Positions 36,328-45,228 of a stretch of 64,000 nucleotides of DNA are shown in pieces. The stretch is from Microscillaceae bacterium (lineage in GTDB: Bacteria; Bacteroidota; Bacteroidia; Cytophagales; Microscillaceae). The translations under genes were made by a program, and so were the position numbers. Under the pieces are notes generated by a model. The model was not told where the DNA came from. It did no database searches and worked only from the letters and a program-made list of their open reading frames with translations. The stretch lies in assembly GCA_025054775.1 (NCBI GenBank), contig JANWZA010000002.1, positions 60,938 to 124,937 on the forward strand. Direction: 5' to 3'. The first letter of the stretch is position 1; every line of letters begins with the position of its first letter.

Positions 36328-38661
36328 TTATTCTGAAACAAAGTTGTATTTAATCCGAAAGATAAAGTTTCTGCCCATTTCGTCGGCAAAATACCGAAGG
36401 CGGTTCATATAATCACGATAGGTAGTATTAAGCAAATTTTGCACAGAAAAACCTACGGTAATGCTTTGTTTTTCATTGATTTTTCTTTCGGCTTGCATAT
36501 CTATTTGCCAAAGTTGATAACTTGGCGGTGGTGGTGCAAAATCGCTTTCGGCAGTATAACGTTTCTGCTCGGCTACGGCTAAATGGCTGATAGATAAGTA
36601 TATTTGCTCAAATTTTGCCCATTGCTTTCGCTTGTAGGTAAGCGAAGTTTCTATGCGGTTGGCAGGAATGAAAGGCAAATAATTTCTATCTCTCAAATTA
36701 TAGGCTTGCAACCATGCGGCTTTGGTGCGAAGGAACAGGTTTTTTAGCCCTTCTACTTCAGCAGTGGCATCAATGCCTTGGAAAAAAGCACGCGTTTGTT
36801 TGTATTCGAACACAGGAAAATAACCATTGATAGTTAAATTTCCTTGCGGATTGGGCTGTAAATAAATGAAATTTTGAAAATGTTGTAGATAACCTGTAAC
36901 TTCCCAAGAAAAATGCTTGTGTGTTTGGCTCAAAGTAGTAGTCCATTTATAAGCACTTTCAGGTTGTAGGTCTGCATTGCCATATTCCATGGCAGCAGAG
37001 CCGTGGTGTAATCCAAAACTAAATAATTCGTTAGGTGCGGGTGGTCGCCACGATTTGGCAATATTAGTTCTAAAAGTGATATTTTCTGAAAGAAAATATG
37101 CAAAACCCAGCGTAGAAGTAAAATTTGCAAATTGGCGTTGGGAGCTAAACGTAGAGTCTCGGTTTTGGAAACTACGTTGAAAAGTACGCATCTGTCGGAA
37201 ATCGTACCTTGCGCCCAATTCTACCTCGTACTGTGGTTTTACATACTTTTCTGAGATGTAGAAGCCTGTGTCAAAGGCTTCGTAATCAGGAATAAATACA
37301 CGGCTTCGTGTAATTGGCACGTTGTAATTATTCTGATAATAGATGTTGAACCCAAAAAGTCCTTTCCAATTATGATGGGTAAAATGCTCAAAACTAATAT
37401 CATTTTGTTGGCTCAAAAGTTGTAAAAACATAGCAGGCACGTTAGTTAAATCTCCGCGTCGGGTGTCAAATTCTTGGCGTTGATTGTATTGTAGGCTGGC
37501 TTGGTAATGCAAAGTACCTACTTTTTGCCATGTTTTGTAAACTGAAATTTTAGCTAAATCATGCGAAACATACTGCCGAGGTGTGGTAAGGTCGTAAGTA
37601 AATTCACGCACAAACCAAGGTTGTTGGCTTTGCAAAGCGAACCTAAAATCATTCAAATTGCCGATATGTGCCGCTTTCAAAATGCCTAAATGCGTAGAAA
37701 AACGGCTGTAATACAGCTCAATACCTTTGTTTTCTTTATGGTAGCCCACACCTGTTGAGAAGTTAAGTTCGCTAAAACCTGTATTAGAAAGGTTGTAATT
37801 TGGAGCGAAAGCATCACCTGCCTTTTTGGTGCTGGCTTGTAACTTCCAAGCCAACCCTTTCACTTTTTTCACTTCGGAGGCATAAAGCATTGAGAGCATA
37901 CCCATGCGATTATTGCTTGCACCCACAAAATTAGCTTCGGCACGTTGCCCTCTTAAATTTTTAAGTGGCAAAGGCTCTACGACTACCACCCCAGCCATAG
38001 CCTCTGCCCCATAACGAACTGCCATCGCTCCTTTGATAACGCTTAATCGCTCTACATTTTGTAAATCAATTTCAGGGGCGTGGTCAAGTCCCCATTGTTG
38101 TCCCTCTTGTTTCACACCATTATTCAAAACTATAATTCGGTTAGAATGTAAACCGTGGATTACAGGTTTGAAAATAGAAGGTCCTGTTTGTAATACACTC
38201 ACTCCTGCAATTTCTTTTAAGGCTTCCCCTAAAAATTTACCTTTATTTCTTTCCATTGCTTCCGCAGAGAGTTCAGTTACAGTTTGAGTACTGTTGAGCA
38301 GAGCAGTAGTTTTGACCTCCACCTCTGCCAATTGTTGTGAGTTTTCAAGCAAAATGATTTCTTTGTATGTACCTTGTGGTGTAAGTTCTAAAACTACCTC
38401 TTGTGGTTGCATACCTACGACTTGACAAACGAGCGTGCATTGTGGCGTACAAATATGCTCAAAACTAAACTTGCCCTCTGGGTCAGTTAAAATTTGTTGT
38501 TGGGTTTCTTTGATATAAACCACTGCACCCGCAATGATTTGTTGATTTGAATTAGATATTTTGCCTGAAACCGAATAATGACAATTTTCCCTTTGGGCTA
38601 TGGTCGGGTAGTATAATCCTGCTAATATCAATGCCATGCAAGTAATTAACCTTTTTCGCAT
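36328..38661 (-). CDS. TonB-dependent outer-membrane receptor, probable metal (zinc) importer
   Basis: A receptor of about 777 aa: signal peptide (MRKRLITCMALILAGLYYP), an N-terminal carboxypeptidase-D-like domain (SVSGKISNSNQQIIAGAVVY), plug domain (LGEALKEIAGVSVLQTG, IHGLHSNRIIVLNNGVKQEG, HAPEIDLQNVERLSVIKGA) and a beta-barrel ending FRIKYNFVSE. The GLHSNRI...GVKQEGQQWGLDHAPEID plug variant resembles ZnuD-type receptors. The -7 element at 38696-38703 places the transcript start at the upstream ATG (38691), so the ATG at 38661 is the real start. The His-rich lipoprotein follows, and a 31-bp palindrome overlaps the promoter. Confidence 0.88.
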   Translation of the reverse strand: MRKRLITCMALILAGLYYPTIAQRENCHYSVSGKISNSNQQIIAGAVVYIKETQQQILTDPEGKFSFEHICTPQCTLVCQVVGMQPQEVVLELTPQGTYKEIILLENSQQLAEVEVKTTALLNSTQTVTELSAEAMERNKGKFLGEALKEIAGVSVLQTGPSIFKPVIHGLHSNRIIVLNNGVKQEGQQWGLDHAPEIDLQNVERLSVIKGAMAVRYGAEAMAGVVVVEPLPLKNLRGQRAEANFVGASNNRMGMLSMLYASEVKKVKGLAWKLQASTKKAGDAFAPNYNLSNTGFSELNFSTGVGYHKENKGIELYYSRFSTHLGILKAAHIGNLNDFRFALQSQQPWFVREFTYDLTTPRQYVSHDLAKISVYKTWQKVGTLHYQASLQYNQRQEFDTRRGDLTNVPAMFLQLLSQQNDISFEHFTHHNWKGLFGFNIYYQNNYNVPITRSRVFIPDYEAFDTGFYISEKYVKPQYEVELGARYDFRQMRTFQRSFQNRDSTFSSQRQFANFTSTLGFAYFLSENITFRTNIAKSWRPPAPNELFSFGLHHGSAAMEYGNADLQPESAYKWTTTLSQTHKHFSWEVTGYLQHFQNFIYLQPNPQGNLTINGYFPVFEYKQTRAFFQGIDATAEVEGLKNLFLRTKAAWLQAYNLRDRNYLPFIPANRIETSLTYKRKQWAKFEQIYLSISHLAVAEQKRYTAESDFAPPPPSYQLWQIDMQAERKINEKQSITVGFSVQNLLNTTYRDYMNRLRYFADEMGRNFIFRIKYNFVSE

Positions 38662-38695
38662 TTTTGGTAACTGGCTTTTCAAAGCAATCATAAAA

Positions 38696-38703
38696 CAAAG
38701 GTA
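38696..38703 (-). promoter_or_regulatory. -7 promoter element of the TonB receptor gene
   Basis: Minus-strand TACCTTTG. A TTG (38728-38726 region or further upstream) lies inside the palindromic operator, so operator occupancy should block polymerase. Confidence 0.6.
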
Positions 38704-38704
38704 A

Positions 38705-38735
38705 AATATTTTTGCAACAATGTTGCAAAAATATT
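38705..38735. promoter_or_regulatory. 31-bp perfect palindrome, probable metalloregulator operator
   Basis: Arms AATATTTTTGCAACA and TGTTGCAAAAATATT around a single central A, with no mismatch. It sits immediately upstream of the -7 element of the TonB receptor and His-rich lipoprotein unit, exactly where a repressor would act. Size and symmetry fit a Fur-family dimer site; given the gene content, Zur is the best guess. Confidence 0.7.
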
Positions 38736-38830
38736 AGCTTTTTTTCACTTTGTAAATAAAATTAGTATTTTTTACTAATTTTTAATATATTTTAGTTGTT
38801 TTGGGTTGGTTTAATTGGTTGGCATTTACT

Positions 38831-40282
38831 TTAATCCGCCTTAAAAAAGAAAAGTATTAAGGCAATAAAAAAAACGATTGCAATGAATATTTGCATATAA
38901 AATGCTTGCTCTCTGCGAAAGCCCCAGGCATATTCTTGGGTAGAAACTTGGGAAATGTTTTGGTAAATACTCTGCTCGTTGTTTTGGTTATTGAGTATGG
39001 TTTCACCTACTACTTTAATAGTAGCTCTGGGTTTGAGGGTATCATACTTTTGGGTAAGCACGTTGTAGTAAACAAATTGAAAATGGTTTTGTAAGTAGTA
39101 AGTTCCTGCTTTTTTGGGTAAAATATTATAGGTAAACACCTTGGTATGAAAAATACCACTCTCAGCGTACTGGCTAAAAAGTTGGCTTTGTGGGGAGAAG
39201 AAGTCGAGATATTGATTAGGAATATATTCAGGACTTGGCAAGGTATTAAAATTAGCTTCGCCGCTAATGATTATTTTGTAGCTAAACTTTTCACCTGTTT
39301 GCAATACTTTTTGTGGGTACTCCTCTTGTAAGTAGAGTACGCCTACGGGTACTTGACTGCTCAAAACATGGGGAGGAAGTGGCTTGACTTTTATCTTTTT
39401 GGGATTAGTGTAAAAAGTTTTGAAGTCAGGTTTTTTATCTTGTTCGTTTTCTACACCTTTAGAACGGACTTTATACTTTATCATCTTTAAGCTAATACTT
39501 GGAAAATCAATAGCCTGAGCATTTAGTGGGTAGTAAGTAGCTTGAAAAAGTTTGTAACGTTTATATTGTTTATTGTTGAAATAATTTTTAGAGCTATCCT
39601 CTTTAATTTGTTGAATATCAAATACCTCTTCCCAGCAGTGAGCGGGTTTTAGCTGTTTGCTAATTTCGGTAAGTTGTTTGGAAACTTCTACAAAATCCAT
39701 GTAAGCTTGATTCGTAGTAGCAACATAAAAGGCAAGTACGATGGTAACGCCTTCACCTACAAAAATTTCCTCTTTGTTGGCAAACAGCCCTAAAAAAGCA
39801 TCTTCTTGTACCTCTATAAAATTTTTATCTTCTTCTGAATAAACTAGCTGCTCGAAAATATTCTCTGAGCTATACTGTTTTTTTTCATCAAAAGGCAAAA
39901 CTAAAATTTTAGTAGCTGTATGTTCGATAGGCTGTTTATCTACCCAGACCTTCAAATGAGGAATCTCTATTAGCCCCTCGGCGTTAGCTAAATAATTTTG
40001 TTGAATAGTTTGAATAGTTTTTTCTATACCACCTGCAAACTCTTTTCGCTCAAACCGCATTTGATTACGCTTTTTGAACCCAGTCAATTCAGGGAATTGA
40101 ATTTCGGAAGAGCTTGAGAGGTTCTCAAGGGTTAGGATAACCTCTAATGGTTCGTTGAGGGCAATGATAGATTTAGGAATGGTTAATTGTATTTTCTGAG
40201 CTTTACACTGGTAGCTTGATATTGAGCTAGATACGCTAAATGCAAATATACAAATCAACAAGCAGCAAAAATTTTTTTGCAT
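38831..40282 (-). CDS. BatD-like oxygen-tolerance protein
   Basis: The 483-aa protein has a signal peptide (about 1-28), then tandem Ig-like domains of the BatD family: IALNEPLEVILTLENLSSSS, FPELTGFKKRNQ, GGIEKTIQTIQQNYLANAEG and IPHLKVWVDKQP, and a second half with YSYKIIISGEANFNTLPSPE-like segments and YNILPKKAGTYYL. A single TM segment closes the C-terminus (FIAIVFFIALILFFF). BatD belongs to the Bat operon with MoxR and VWA proteins; here it stands alone. The ATG at 40282 is chosen over an upstream TTG. Confidence 0.82.
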   Translation of the reverse strand: MQKNFCCLLICIFAFSVSSSISSYQCKAQKIQLTIPKSIIALNEPLEVILTLENLSSSSEIQFPELTGFKKRNQMRFERKEFAGGIEKTIQTIQQNYLANAEGLIEIPHLKVWVDKQPIEHTATKILVLPFDEKKQYSSENIFEQLVYSEEDKNFIEVQEDAFLGLFANKEEIFVGEGVTIVLAFYVATTNQAYMDFVEVSKQLTEISKQLKPAHCWEEVFDIQQIKEDSSKNYFNNKQYKRYKLFQATYYPLNAQAIDFPSISLKMIKYKVRSKGVENEQDKKPDFKTFYTNPKKIKVKPLPPHVLSSQVPVGVLYLQEEYPQKVLQTGEKFSYKIIISGEANFNTLPSPEYIPNQYLDFFSPQSQLFSQYAESGIFHTKVFTYNILPKKAGTYYLQNHFQFVYYNVLTQKYDTLKPRATIKVVGETILNNQNNEQSIYQNISQVSTQEYAWGFRREQAFYMQIFIAIVFFIALILFFFKAD

Positions 40283-40310
40283 TTTGTAAAAAAAAAAGTT
40301 CAAAAAAATA

Positions 40311-40341
40311 TTGGATAAATCATATTTTTTTTTTATATTTG
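40311..40341 (+). promoter_or_regulatory. Promoter of the small gene at 40493
   Basis: TTG (40311-40313), a 20-bp spacer, TATATTTG (40334-40341) followed by C: a strong consensus match. The start codon is about 150 bp downstream, implying a long leader. Confidence 0.65.
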
Positions 40342-40492
40342 CAGAACAAGTCTACAATTATACAAAAACTATCTAAAAAAACTTAAAAAGACGGTTTTTT
40401 TGAAATACTCAACGAGTACATCTGTTTTATTCCTTAAGTTTTTTTTACAATTCTTAAAATTTATAGTTAAAACACCAAAATTCTTCAAAGCC

Positions 40493-40699
40493 ATGTTAGA
40501 ATACGTAAAAACCGTTCTAGAGAAAGTCAGTTTTGACCTGTTTTTGTTTGAGAAAGAACTCAAAAAAGCTATTCGTTTGTATCTATCGCCACAGGAGGTG
40601 GATTTGTTGCGAGAGTGGTGTTTTGCCAATTACAGTCATTCTAACCATTTTTTAACAGTGTTAGAACAAGTTTTTAGATTAGAGTTGAAAGAAAACTAG
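40493..40699 (+). CDS. Hypothetical 68-aa protein with its own promoter and terminator
   Basis: Not recognised. The protein from the ATG at 40493 begins MLEYVKTVLEKVSFDLFLF, continues FEKELKKAIRLYLSPQEVD, and ends in a predominantly helical, amphipathic stretch; it has no signal peptide or TM segment. An earlier in-frame ATG at 40400 would add a Phe/Lys-rich stretch that looks like untranslated leader. The unit is bounded by a consensus promoter and a strong terminator, a good reason to believe it is expressed. A regulatory or ribosome-associated role is possible but unsupported. Confidence 0.65.
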   Translation: MLEYVKTVLEKVSFDLFLFEKELKKAIRLYLSPQEVDLLREWCFANYSHSNHFLTVLEQVFRLELKEN

Positions 40700-40764
40700 C
40701 AAGTTGTAAGTATAGGCTGTTATTAAAAGTCTATTTCTACATTAAGTATAAATTAGAATTCTAT

Positions 40765-40796
40765 AACACTCACAAATTCTTTGTGGGTGTTTTTTG
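40765..40796 (+). terminator. Intrinsic terminator of the 68-aa gene
   Basis: AACACTCACAAA, loop TTC, TTTGTGGGTGTT and then T-rich sequence: a 12-bp stem with one T-G pair. Confidence 0.85.
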
Positions 40797-40798
40797 TT

Positions 40799-41758
40799 TT
40801 ATTGGCTAATGGCTTTCTCTCTTTGTGTTCTTAGACGCATAGCCTTATTAAGCCGTTGTTTACGTTCTAAAATCATAAAATAACGGTTAAGATATGGATA
40901 GCTTAGTACGGAAATTAAAATAACTAACGTACCTACGTAAAAACCCCAAGTCATTTTTTCGTTTTCTCCAAAAATAAGATATGCCAAAACGATACCGTAC
41001 ACAGGTTCTAAATTGATGGTGAGGTTGATAGCAAAGGCTGTAAATTTTTTCATTAGCTTTACCCCTACCGAATAGGCATAGACCGTACAAACAAAAGCTA
41101 GAATAAAAATATAAAGCCAATCGCTAAACGTAGGAAAGGTTAAAAAATACTCTAACTCTTGAGGCTTAGCTAATAAAGCGAACCCTAACCATATCAAAGT
41201 AGCCACTATCCAGGCTCCTAACATTTCGTAAAATGTAATAACATAGTGATTGTATTGCTTTATCCACTGCCCGTTAATAACAGAAAACACCGCTCCTAGC
41301 AGTGCCGCAAAGATTGCCATAGATAAACCTGCTACCTTATCCATCTCAAAATGAAATACAATATATAGACCGCCAAACATTATCACACTTAAGGCTAATT
41401 CAAAAAGTCTAATTTTTCGCTTATTGAAGAGCGGCTCTGCAAGGCTAGTCCATAATGTAGTGGTTGCCATGCCTGCTAAGCATACCGAAGCGTTTGCTAC
41501 ACGTGCTGCCTGAAAGAATAAAATCCAGTGTAGAGCAATTAGCCCGCCTGTAAACATAATTTGCAAGGCTTTGAGTTGGGAAATATGTAAATTTTGCTTT
41601 CGCCAATACACTACACCCCAAAGTAATATCGTTGCCAACAAAGTACGATACACTACTAAATTTAAGGATGATACACTGATTAATAGCCCTAAGATAGCTG
41701 TAAAGCCCCAAATTATCACAATAAAATGCAATTGAAAATAATCTCGTAGGTTTGGCAC
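40799..41758 (-). CDS. EamA/DMT-family transporter
   Basis: A 319-aa inner-membrane protein with about ten hydrophobic helices arranged as two EamA repeats (first from FIVIIWGFTAILGLLI; second from SMAIFAALLGAVFSVINGQW), ending in a basic cytoplasmic tail (LERKQRLNKAMRLRTQREK). Members export amino acids, metabolites or nucleotide sugars; the substrate cannot be predicted. The characteristic NLEPVYGIVLAYLIFGE motif is present near helix 9. It is a single gene, upstream of psd in reverse order, with its own start ATG. Confidence 0.88.
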   Translation of the reverse strand: MPNLRDYFQLHFIVIIWGFTAILGLLISVSSLNLVVYRTLLATILLWGVVYWRKQNLHISQLKALQIMFTGGLIALHWILFFQAARVANASVCLAGMATTTLWTSLAEPLFNKRKIRLFELALSVIMFGGLYIVFHFEMDKVAGLSMAIFAALLGAVFSVINGQWIKQYNHYVITFYEMLGAWIVATLIWLGFALLAKPQELEYFLTFPTFSDWLYIFILAFVCTVYAYSVGVKLMKKFTAFAINLTINLEPVYGIVLAYLIFGENEKMTWGFYVGTLVILISVLSYPYLNRYFMILERKQRLNKAMRLRTQREKAISQ

Positions 41759-41846
41759 AATAGTTTTAACGTTAAGTTAGGTTGAATGGATACTTTTTGT
41801 GGGTAATAGTGAATAGCATATTAGCTGTGATTTAATTGAATTTTAT

Positions 41847-42509
41847 TTAATTAGATAAAGTTGCAATGATTGTTTCTCCTGCTTTGGTTTTTTGATTTAA
41901 TCCTACTTTTACTTCAGCGTTTAATGGCAAAAAAACATCTACCCTAGAACCGAATTTGATAAAGCCTAACTCTTCTCCTTGTACAATAGGCTGTCCTACT
42001 TGCAAATAGCACTTAATTCGCCTTGCGAATACTCCTGCAATTTGTCTTACTACAAGCAACGTACCATTTTGCGTTTGCAAGCCAATTGTGGTACGCTCAT
42101 TTTCAGTACTTGACTTAGGGTGCCAAGCTACCCAGTATTTACCCGCATGATATTTGTAATATACAACCTTTCCACTTACAGGATTCCGATTCAAATGTAC
42201 ATCAAAAGGCGACATAAAGATGGAAATTTGCCTTACCTTGCTTTTCAAAAATTCTGTTTCCTCAGTTTCCTCTAATGCTACTACTTTCCCATCGGCAGGA
42301 GCTACAATATGATGAGGATTAGGTACAATATTGCGTGAGGGATTTCTAAAAAAATATAATAAGAAGAGCATTACTCCTCCCCCCACTATAAAAATTACAA
42401 CATTTAAGATTTGATTACTTATCCAATAGTCAGCACTTAGTAAGCTGATTGCCAAGATAGTTGCCACTAAACTAAGCGGTTGAAATCCTTCACGATGTAT
42501 TTTGAACAT
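41847..42509 (-). CDS. psd: Phosphatidylserine decarboxylase family protein
   Basis: Makes phosphatidylethanolamine from phosphatidylserine in the inner membrane. The 220-aa short form has two N-terminal TM helices (about 14-50), then ILAPADGKVV-type motif (VAPADGKVVALEETEE), the DVHLNRNPVSGKVVYYKYHAGKYWVA stretch in two segments, ENERTTIGLQT, and the C-terminal self-cleavage region GFIKFGSRVDVFLPL, where GS is the predicted pyruvoyl-forming site. The length matches the compact archaetidyl/PS decarboxylase subfamily. pssA is not adjacent. Confidence 0.9.
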   Translation of the reverse strand: MFKIHREGFQPLSLVATILAISLLSADYWISNQILNVVIFIVGGGVMLFLLYFFRNPSRNIVPNPHHIVAPADGKVVALEETEETEFLKSKVRQISIFMSPFDVHLNRNPVSGKVVYYKYHAGKYWVAWHPKSSTENERTTIGLQTQNGTLLVVRQIAGVFARRIKCYLQVGQPIVQGEELGFIKFGSRVDVFLPLNAEVKVGLNQKTKAGETIIATLSN

Positions 42510-42686
42510 AAAACTCTGATATTTACCTGCAAAGGTAGCAATTTTTTGAATTCTTTTGTTTTTTGCTATTTTCCTATTCCTAAGTAAGAATTTTATCTTG
42601 GTTTATTTGGTAATGCAACCTACTTAGTAGTTAGGTGAATGCTGATAAGAAAACTCCTGTTATACTTCGTTTTAGTAAAATATATT

Positions 42687-42694
42687 TAGTTTTG
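42687..42694 (+). promoter_or_regulatory. -7 promoter element of hisIE
   Basis: TAGTTTTG followed by TATT, 26 bp before the first candidate ATG (42720) and 47 bp before the second (42741). Confidence 0.5.
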
Positions 42695-42719
42695 TATTCT
42701 AATCTAACTACGAAGTACA

Positions 42720-43376
42720 ATGCTACAATCTCGTTTTTCAATGCAAACATTATCTAAAAACATCATACAACAATTAAACTTTACCAAATCTAATGGGCTG
42801 ATTCCTGCTATTGTGCAAGATGCACACACGCAAAAGGTGCTTATGCTCGGTTTTATGAACCAAGAGGCATTAAATGTTACCTTAGAAACGCAAAAAGTAA
42901 CGTTTTTTAGCCGCACTAAAAACCAACTTTGGACAAAAGGTGAAACTTCAGGTAATTTCTTACAAGTAGTAGAAATTTTAGTTGACTGCGATAAAGATAC
43001 GCTTCTGATAAAAGCTATCCCGCAGGGGGTAGTTTGTCACAAAGAACAGGATACTTGTTTTGGTGAGAATAACTTATATACTAACAATTTAACTTTCCTA
43101 AGCCAACTCATACAAATTATTAAGCAAAGAAAAAATAAGACACAAGAGAATTCATATACGTACAGCTTATTTCAAAAAGGTGTCAATAAAATAGCTCAAA
43201 AAGTAGGAGAGGAGGCAATAGAAGTAGTTATTGAAGCCAAAGACCAGAATCTTGACCTGTTTAAGAATGAATGTGCTGATTTGCTTTTTCATTTTTTGGT
43301 GCTTTTAGAGGCAAAAAACACCTCCTTGTCTGAAATTGTGCAAATTTTGGAGCAACGTCATACTCAAAAGCAGTAA
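42720..43376 (+). CDS. hisIE: Bifunctional phosphoribosyl-AMP cyclohydrolase / phosphoribosyl-ATP pyrophosphatase
   Basis: Catalyses histidine biosynthesis steps 2 and 3. The N-terminal HisI half has NGLIPAIVQDAHTQKVLMLGF, FFSRTKNQLWTKGETSGN, CDKDTLLIKA and the zinc cysteines in CHKEQDTCFGE. The HisE half from about residue 120 has FQKGVNKIAQKVGEEAIEVV and NECADLLFHFLVLLE. The fused length of 218 aa is normal; translation could instead start at the second ATG (42741, MQTLSKN). No other his gene lies nearby, so the pathway is dispersed or this gene is separated from the operon. Confidence 0.95.
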   Translation: MLQSRFSMQTLSKNIIQQLNFTKSNGLIPAIVQDAHTQKVLMLGFMNQEALNVTLETQKVTFFSRTKNQLWTKGETSGNFLQVVEILVDCDKDTLLIKAIPQGVVCHKEQDTCFGENNLYTNNLTFLSQLIQIIKQRKNKTQENSYTYSLFQKGVNKIAQKVGEEAIEVVIEAKDQNLDLFKNECADLLFHFLVLLEAKNTSLSEIVQILEQRHTQKQ

Positions 43377-43754
43377 AAAAAATTGATGAGAAAGATAAGT
43401 GGGTGCGTTAATAAATATAACAAGGTGATAAGAAGTGATAAGAGAGGCTAATTATTAAATTAGCATAGGAATTTTATGAATTCATAAGTTTCATTTTTTG
43501 ACGAACATAAGAAATGATGTGTTTTAGGTTTGCAGAAAACACAAACCTACTTTACACACCACTTGCAGATAAGTATGATTATGCAAAATTTCATTTCCAA
43601 CTTCCTACTGCGAATGTAGGTTATACTTTCTTTTTCATATGCTCTTTACTTTTTACTTTTTATACATTAAACCTTGCTTCAAATAGCAAATAATGCTAAC
43701 ACGTAACGAAGAGATTCATGAATAGTGGGCTTGTTTTGCTCACAAAATTCATTA
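43377..43754. other. Intergenic region between convergent hisIE and the phaE-like gene
   Basis: 378 bp with no credible ORF, no clear terminator hairpin and no RNA structure that I can see. Confidence 0.4.
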
Positions 43755-45161
43755 CTAAGAGTTGGTATTAGCCTTAGTAGCTTTGCGTGTAGTAGTTCTT
43801 TTAGGTTTTGTAGCTGTTTCTGTTGTTGTATTAGTTGTTTCTAACTTTGCCTCGTCTGTTTTCTCTTGGGCTTTTGTAGTAGTTTTTTTGGCTTTTTCTG
43901 GGTTGCTCTCTTGATAAACTCTATCAGCTTTTAGTACTTTTTCTAATTCACGTACTTTTTGTTTGAGTTCGTAAATAGTTGCGTTTAATTCGTCAACTTC
44001 AGAGCGTGGTACTAAGGGGAGTGGGGCGAGGATATGCTCCATTTGTTTGTCAAGATTCATTTTTACCTCTAGACCTAATTTTACCATTTCGGCTTGTAAT
44101 TGTGCGTATTGCGGTTGTGCAAAAAGCTGTATCAAATCTTGTTCTGTAGTATTTACCCATAAGTTGTAAAAATCGTCAAAAGTAGGCAGTTGGTTAGTTT
44201 GCTGGTACTGTTCTACTAGAGTTTTTATACTCTTTTCCAAAGATTGCTGAGCAGTTAGGTAAATACGTTGCTGTAGCTCTGCAACTTTGAGAGCATATCG
44301 GGTATACTTTTCTTGTAATTGAGGGATTAAGTAAGCTAGTTCCTTCTCACGGCTAGGAGGCATCATTATAAGGTAAGGATTAGTTACTTTGTAAAAATGT
44401 TCCAAGAATTGCCCATTGAAATTAGAGAGTTGTTCTAGTCCTTGAAAGGGATATTGGGTTATGGTTTTCCAATCAAAGGTAGGTATTCCGCTAGCTATAC
44501 TTCGGTTGAAACTCATCATACTTTGCAAACGTTTTTGCATTTCCTCAAAAGTAGCCTGAATATTCTCTTGAGTTTGGAATTGAAATAAATTACGTAGAAT
44601 TTCTTGATATTTTTTCACATCTATAAGGGTCTGCCAACTTTCTACCCACTTTTCACCTGCTTGTATCACCTTATAGATTGATTGCCACATCTCAAACATT
44701 TGCATGTAAGTGCGTGTATTCCTAAGAAAGGAGTTGAATATCTCTTGTGGGTTGGTACTTTGATTAAAAATAGATATTCGCCCTAATTGCTCAAAATTTT
44801 GCTGATATAGCATTTTCCAAGTTTCCAGTATTTGGGTAAGTCCTTCGTTGGCAATAGGCATCATGTTATTTTCCTGCACGAAACTAAACAAGTGCTTGCT
44901 AAAAGTTACTTGCTGCTCTGCCCAATTTTTTAAGTTTTCGTAAAAAGGCATAGCAACCTCTTCTTGTTGCAGATTAGATAAAAAATTTTCTGTAATTTGT
45001 CTTTGCTTATCTGCCCACTCTTGGTAGATACTAACAGCTTTTTCTATGACATCTACTTGATCAAAGCTCTCTTGTATTTTTTTAGAAGTTTCTACTAAGC
45101 CATCTAATAACTTAGCTTGCGTATTGACCCAAGCATCAAAAAAGTTTTTAGTAGTATCCAT
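43755..45161 (-). CDS. phaE: PhaE-like protein (class III PHA synthase subunit / granule protein)
   Basis: The 468-aa protein is rich in Gln, Trp and aromatic residues and strongly helical. The region LPTFDDFYNLWVNTTEQDL, then QAEMVKLGLEVKMNLD, and the end LVPRSEVDELNATIYELKQK with a coiled coil is the PhaE/PhaM family signature. The last about 60 residues form a Lys/Thr-rich tail (KPKRTTTRKATKANTNS) that could bind DNA or phosphate, as in PhaM. PhaE activates the PhaC polymerase to make polyhydroxybutyrate. phaC is not adjacent. The ATG at 45161 is used. Confidence 0.75.
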   Translation of the reverse strand: MDTTKNFFDAWVNTQAKLLDGLVETSKKIQESFDQVDVIEKAVSIYQEWADKQRQITENFLSNLQQEEVAMPFYENLKNWAEQQVTFSKHLFSFVQENNMMPIANEGLTQILETWKMLYQQNFEQLGRISIFNQSTNPQEIFNSFLRNTRTYMQMFEMWQSIYKVIQAGEKWVESWQTLIDVKKYQEILRNLFQFQTQENIQATFEEMQKRLQSMMSFNRSIASGIPTFDWKTITQYPFQGLEQLSNFNGQFLEHFYKVTNPYLIMMPPSREKELAYLIPQLQEKYTRYALKVAELQQRIYLTAQQSLEKSIKTLVEQYQQTNQLPTFDDFYNLWVNTTEQDLIQLFAQPQYAQLQAEMVKLGLEVKMNLDKQMEHILAPLPLVPRSEVDELNATIYELKQKVRELEKVLKADRVYQESNPEKAKKTTTKAQEKTDEAKLETTNTTTETATKPKRTTTRKATKANTNS

Positions 45162-45220
45162 GGAATACAATATAAAAAATTTTGAAGTTAATAATTAATA
45201 AAAATTGCAATTTTTTTCAG

Positions 45221-45228
45221 CAAAGATA
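45221..45228 (-). promoter_or_regulatory. -7 promoter element of the phaE-like gene
   Basis: Minus-strand TATCTTTG followed by C, 60 bp before the start codon. The remaining intergenic region to 45529 is AT-rich, with no ORF or hairpin of note. Confidence 0.5.

Noticed and set aside
41445..41711. An 88-aa ORF inside the EamA gene on the same strand, other frame
   Set aside because: A frame-shifted shadow of a transmembrane gene, with no support of its own.
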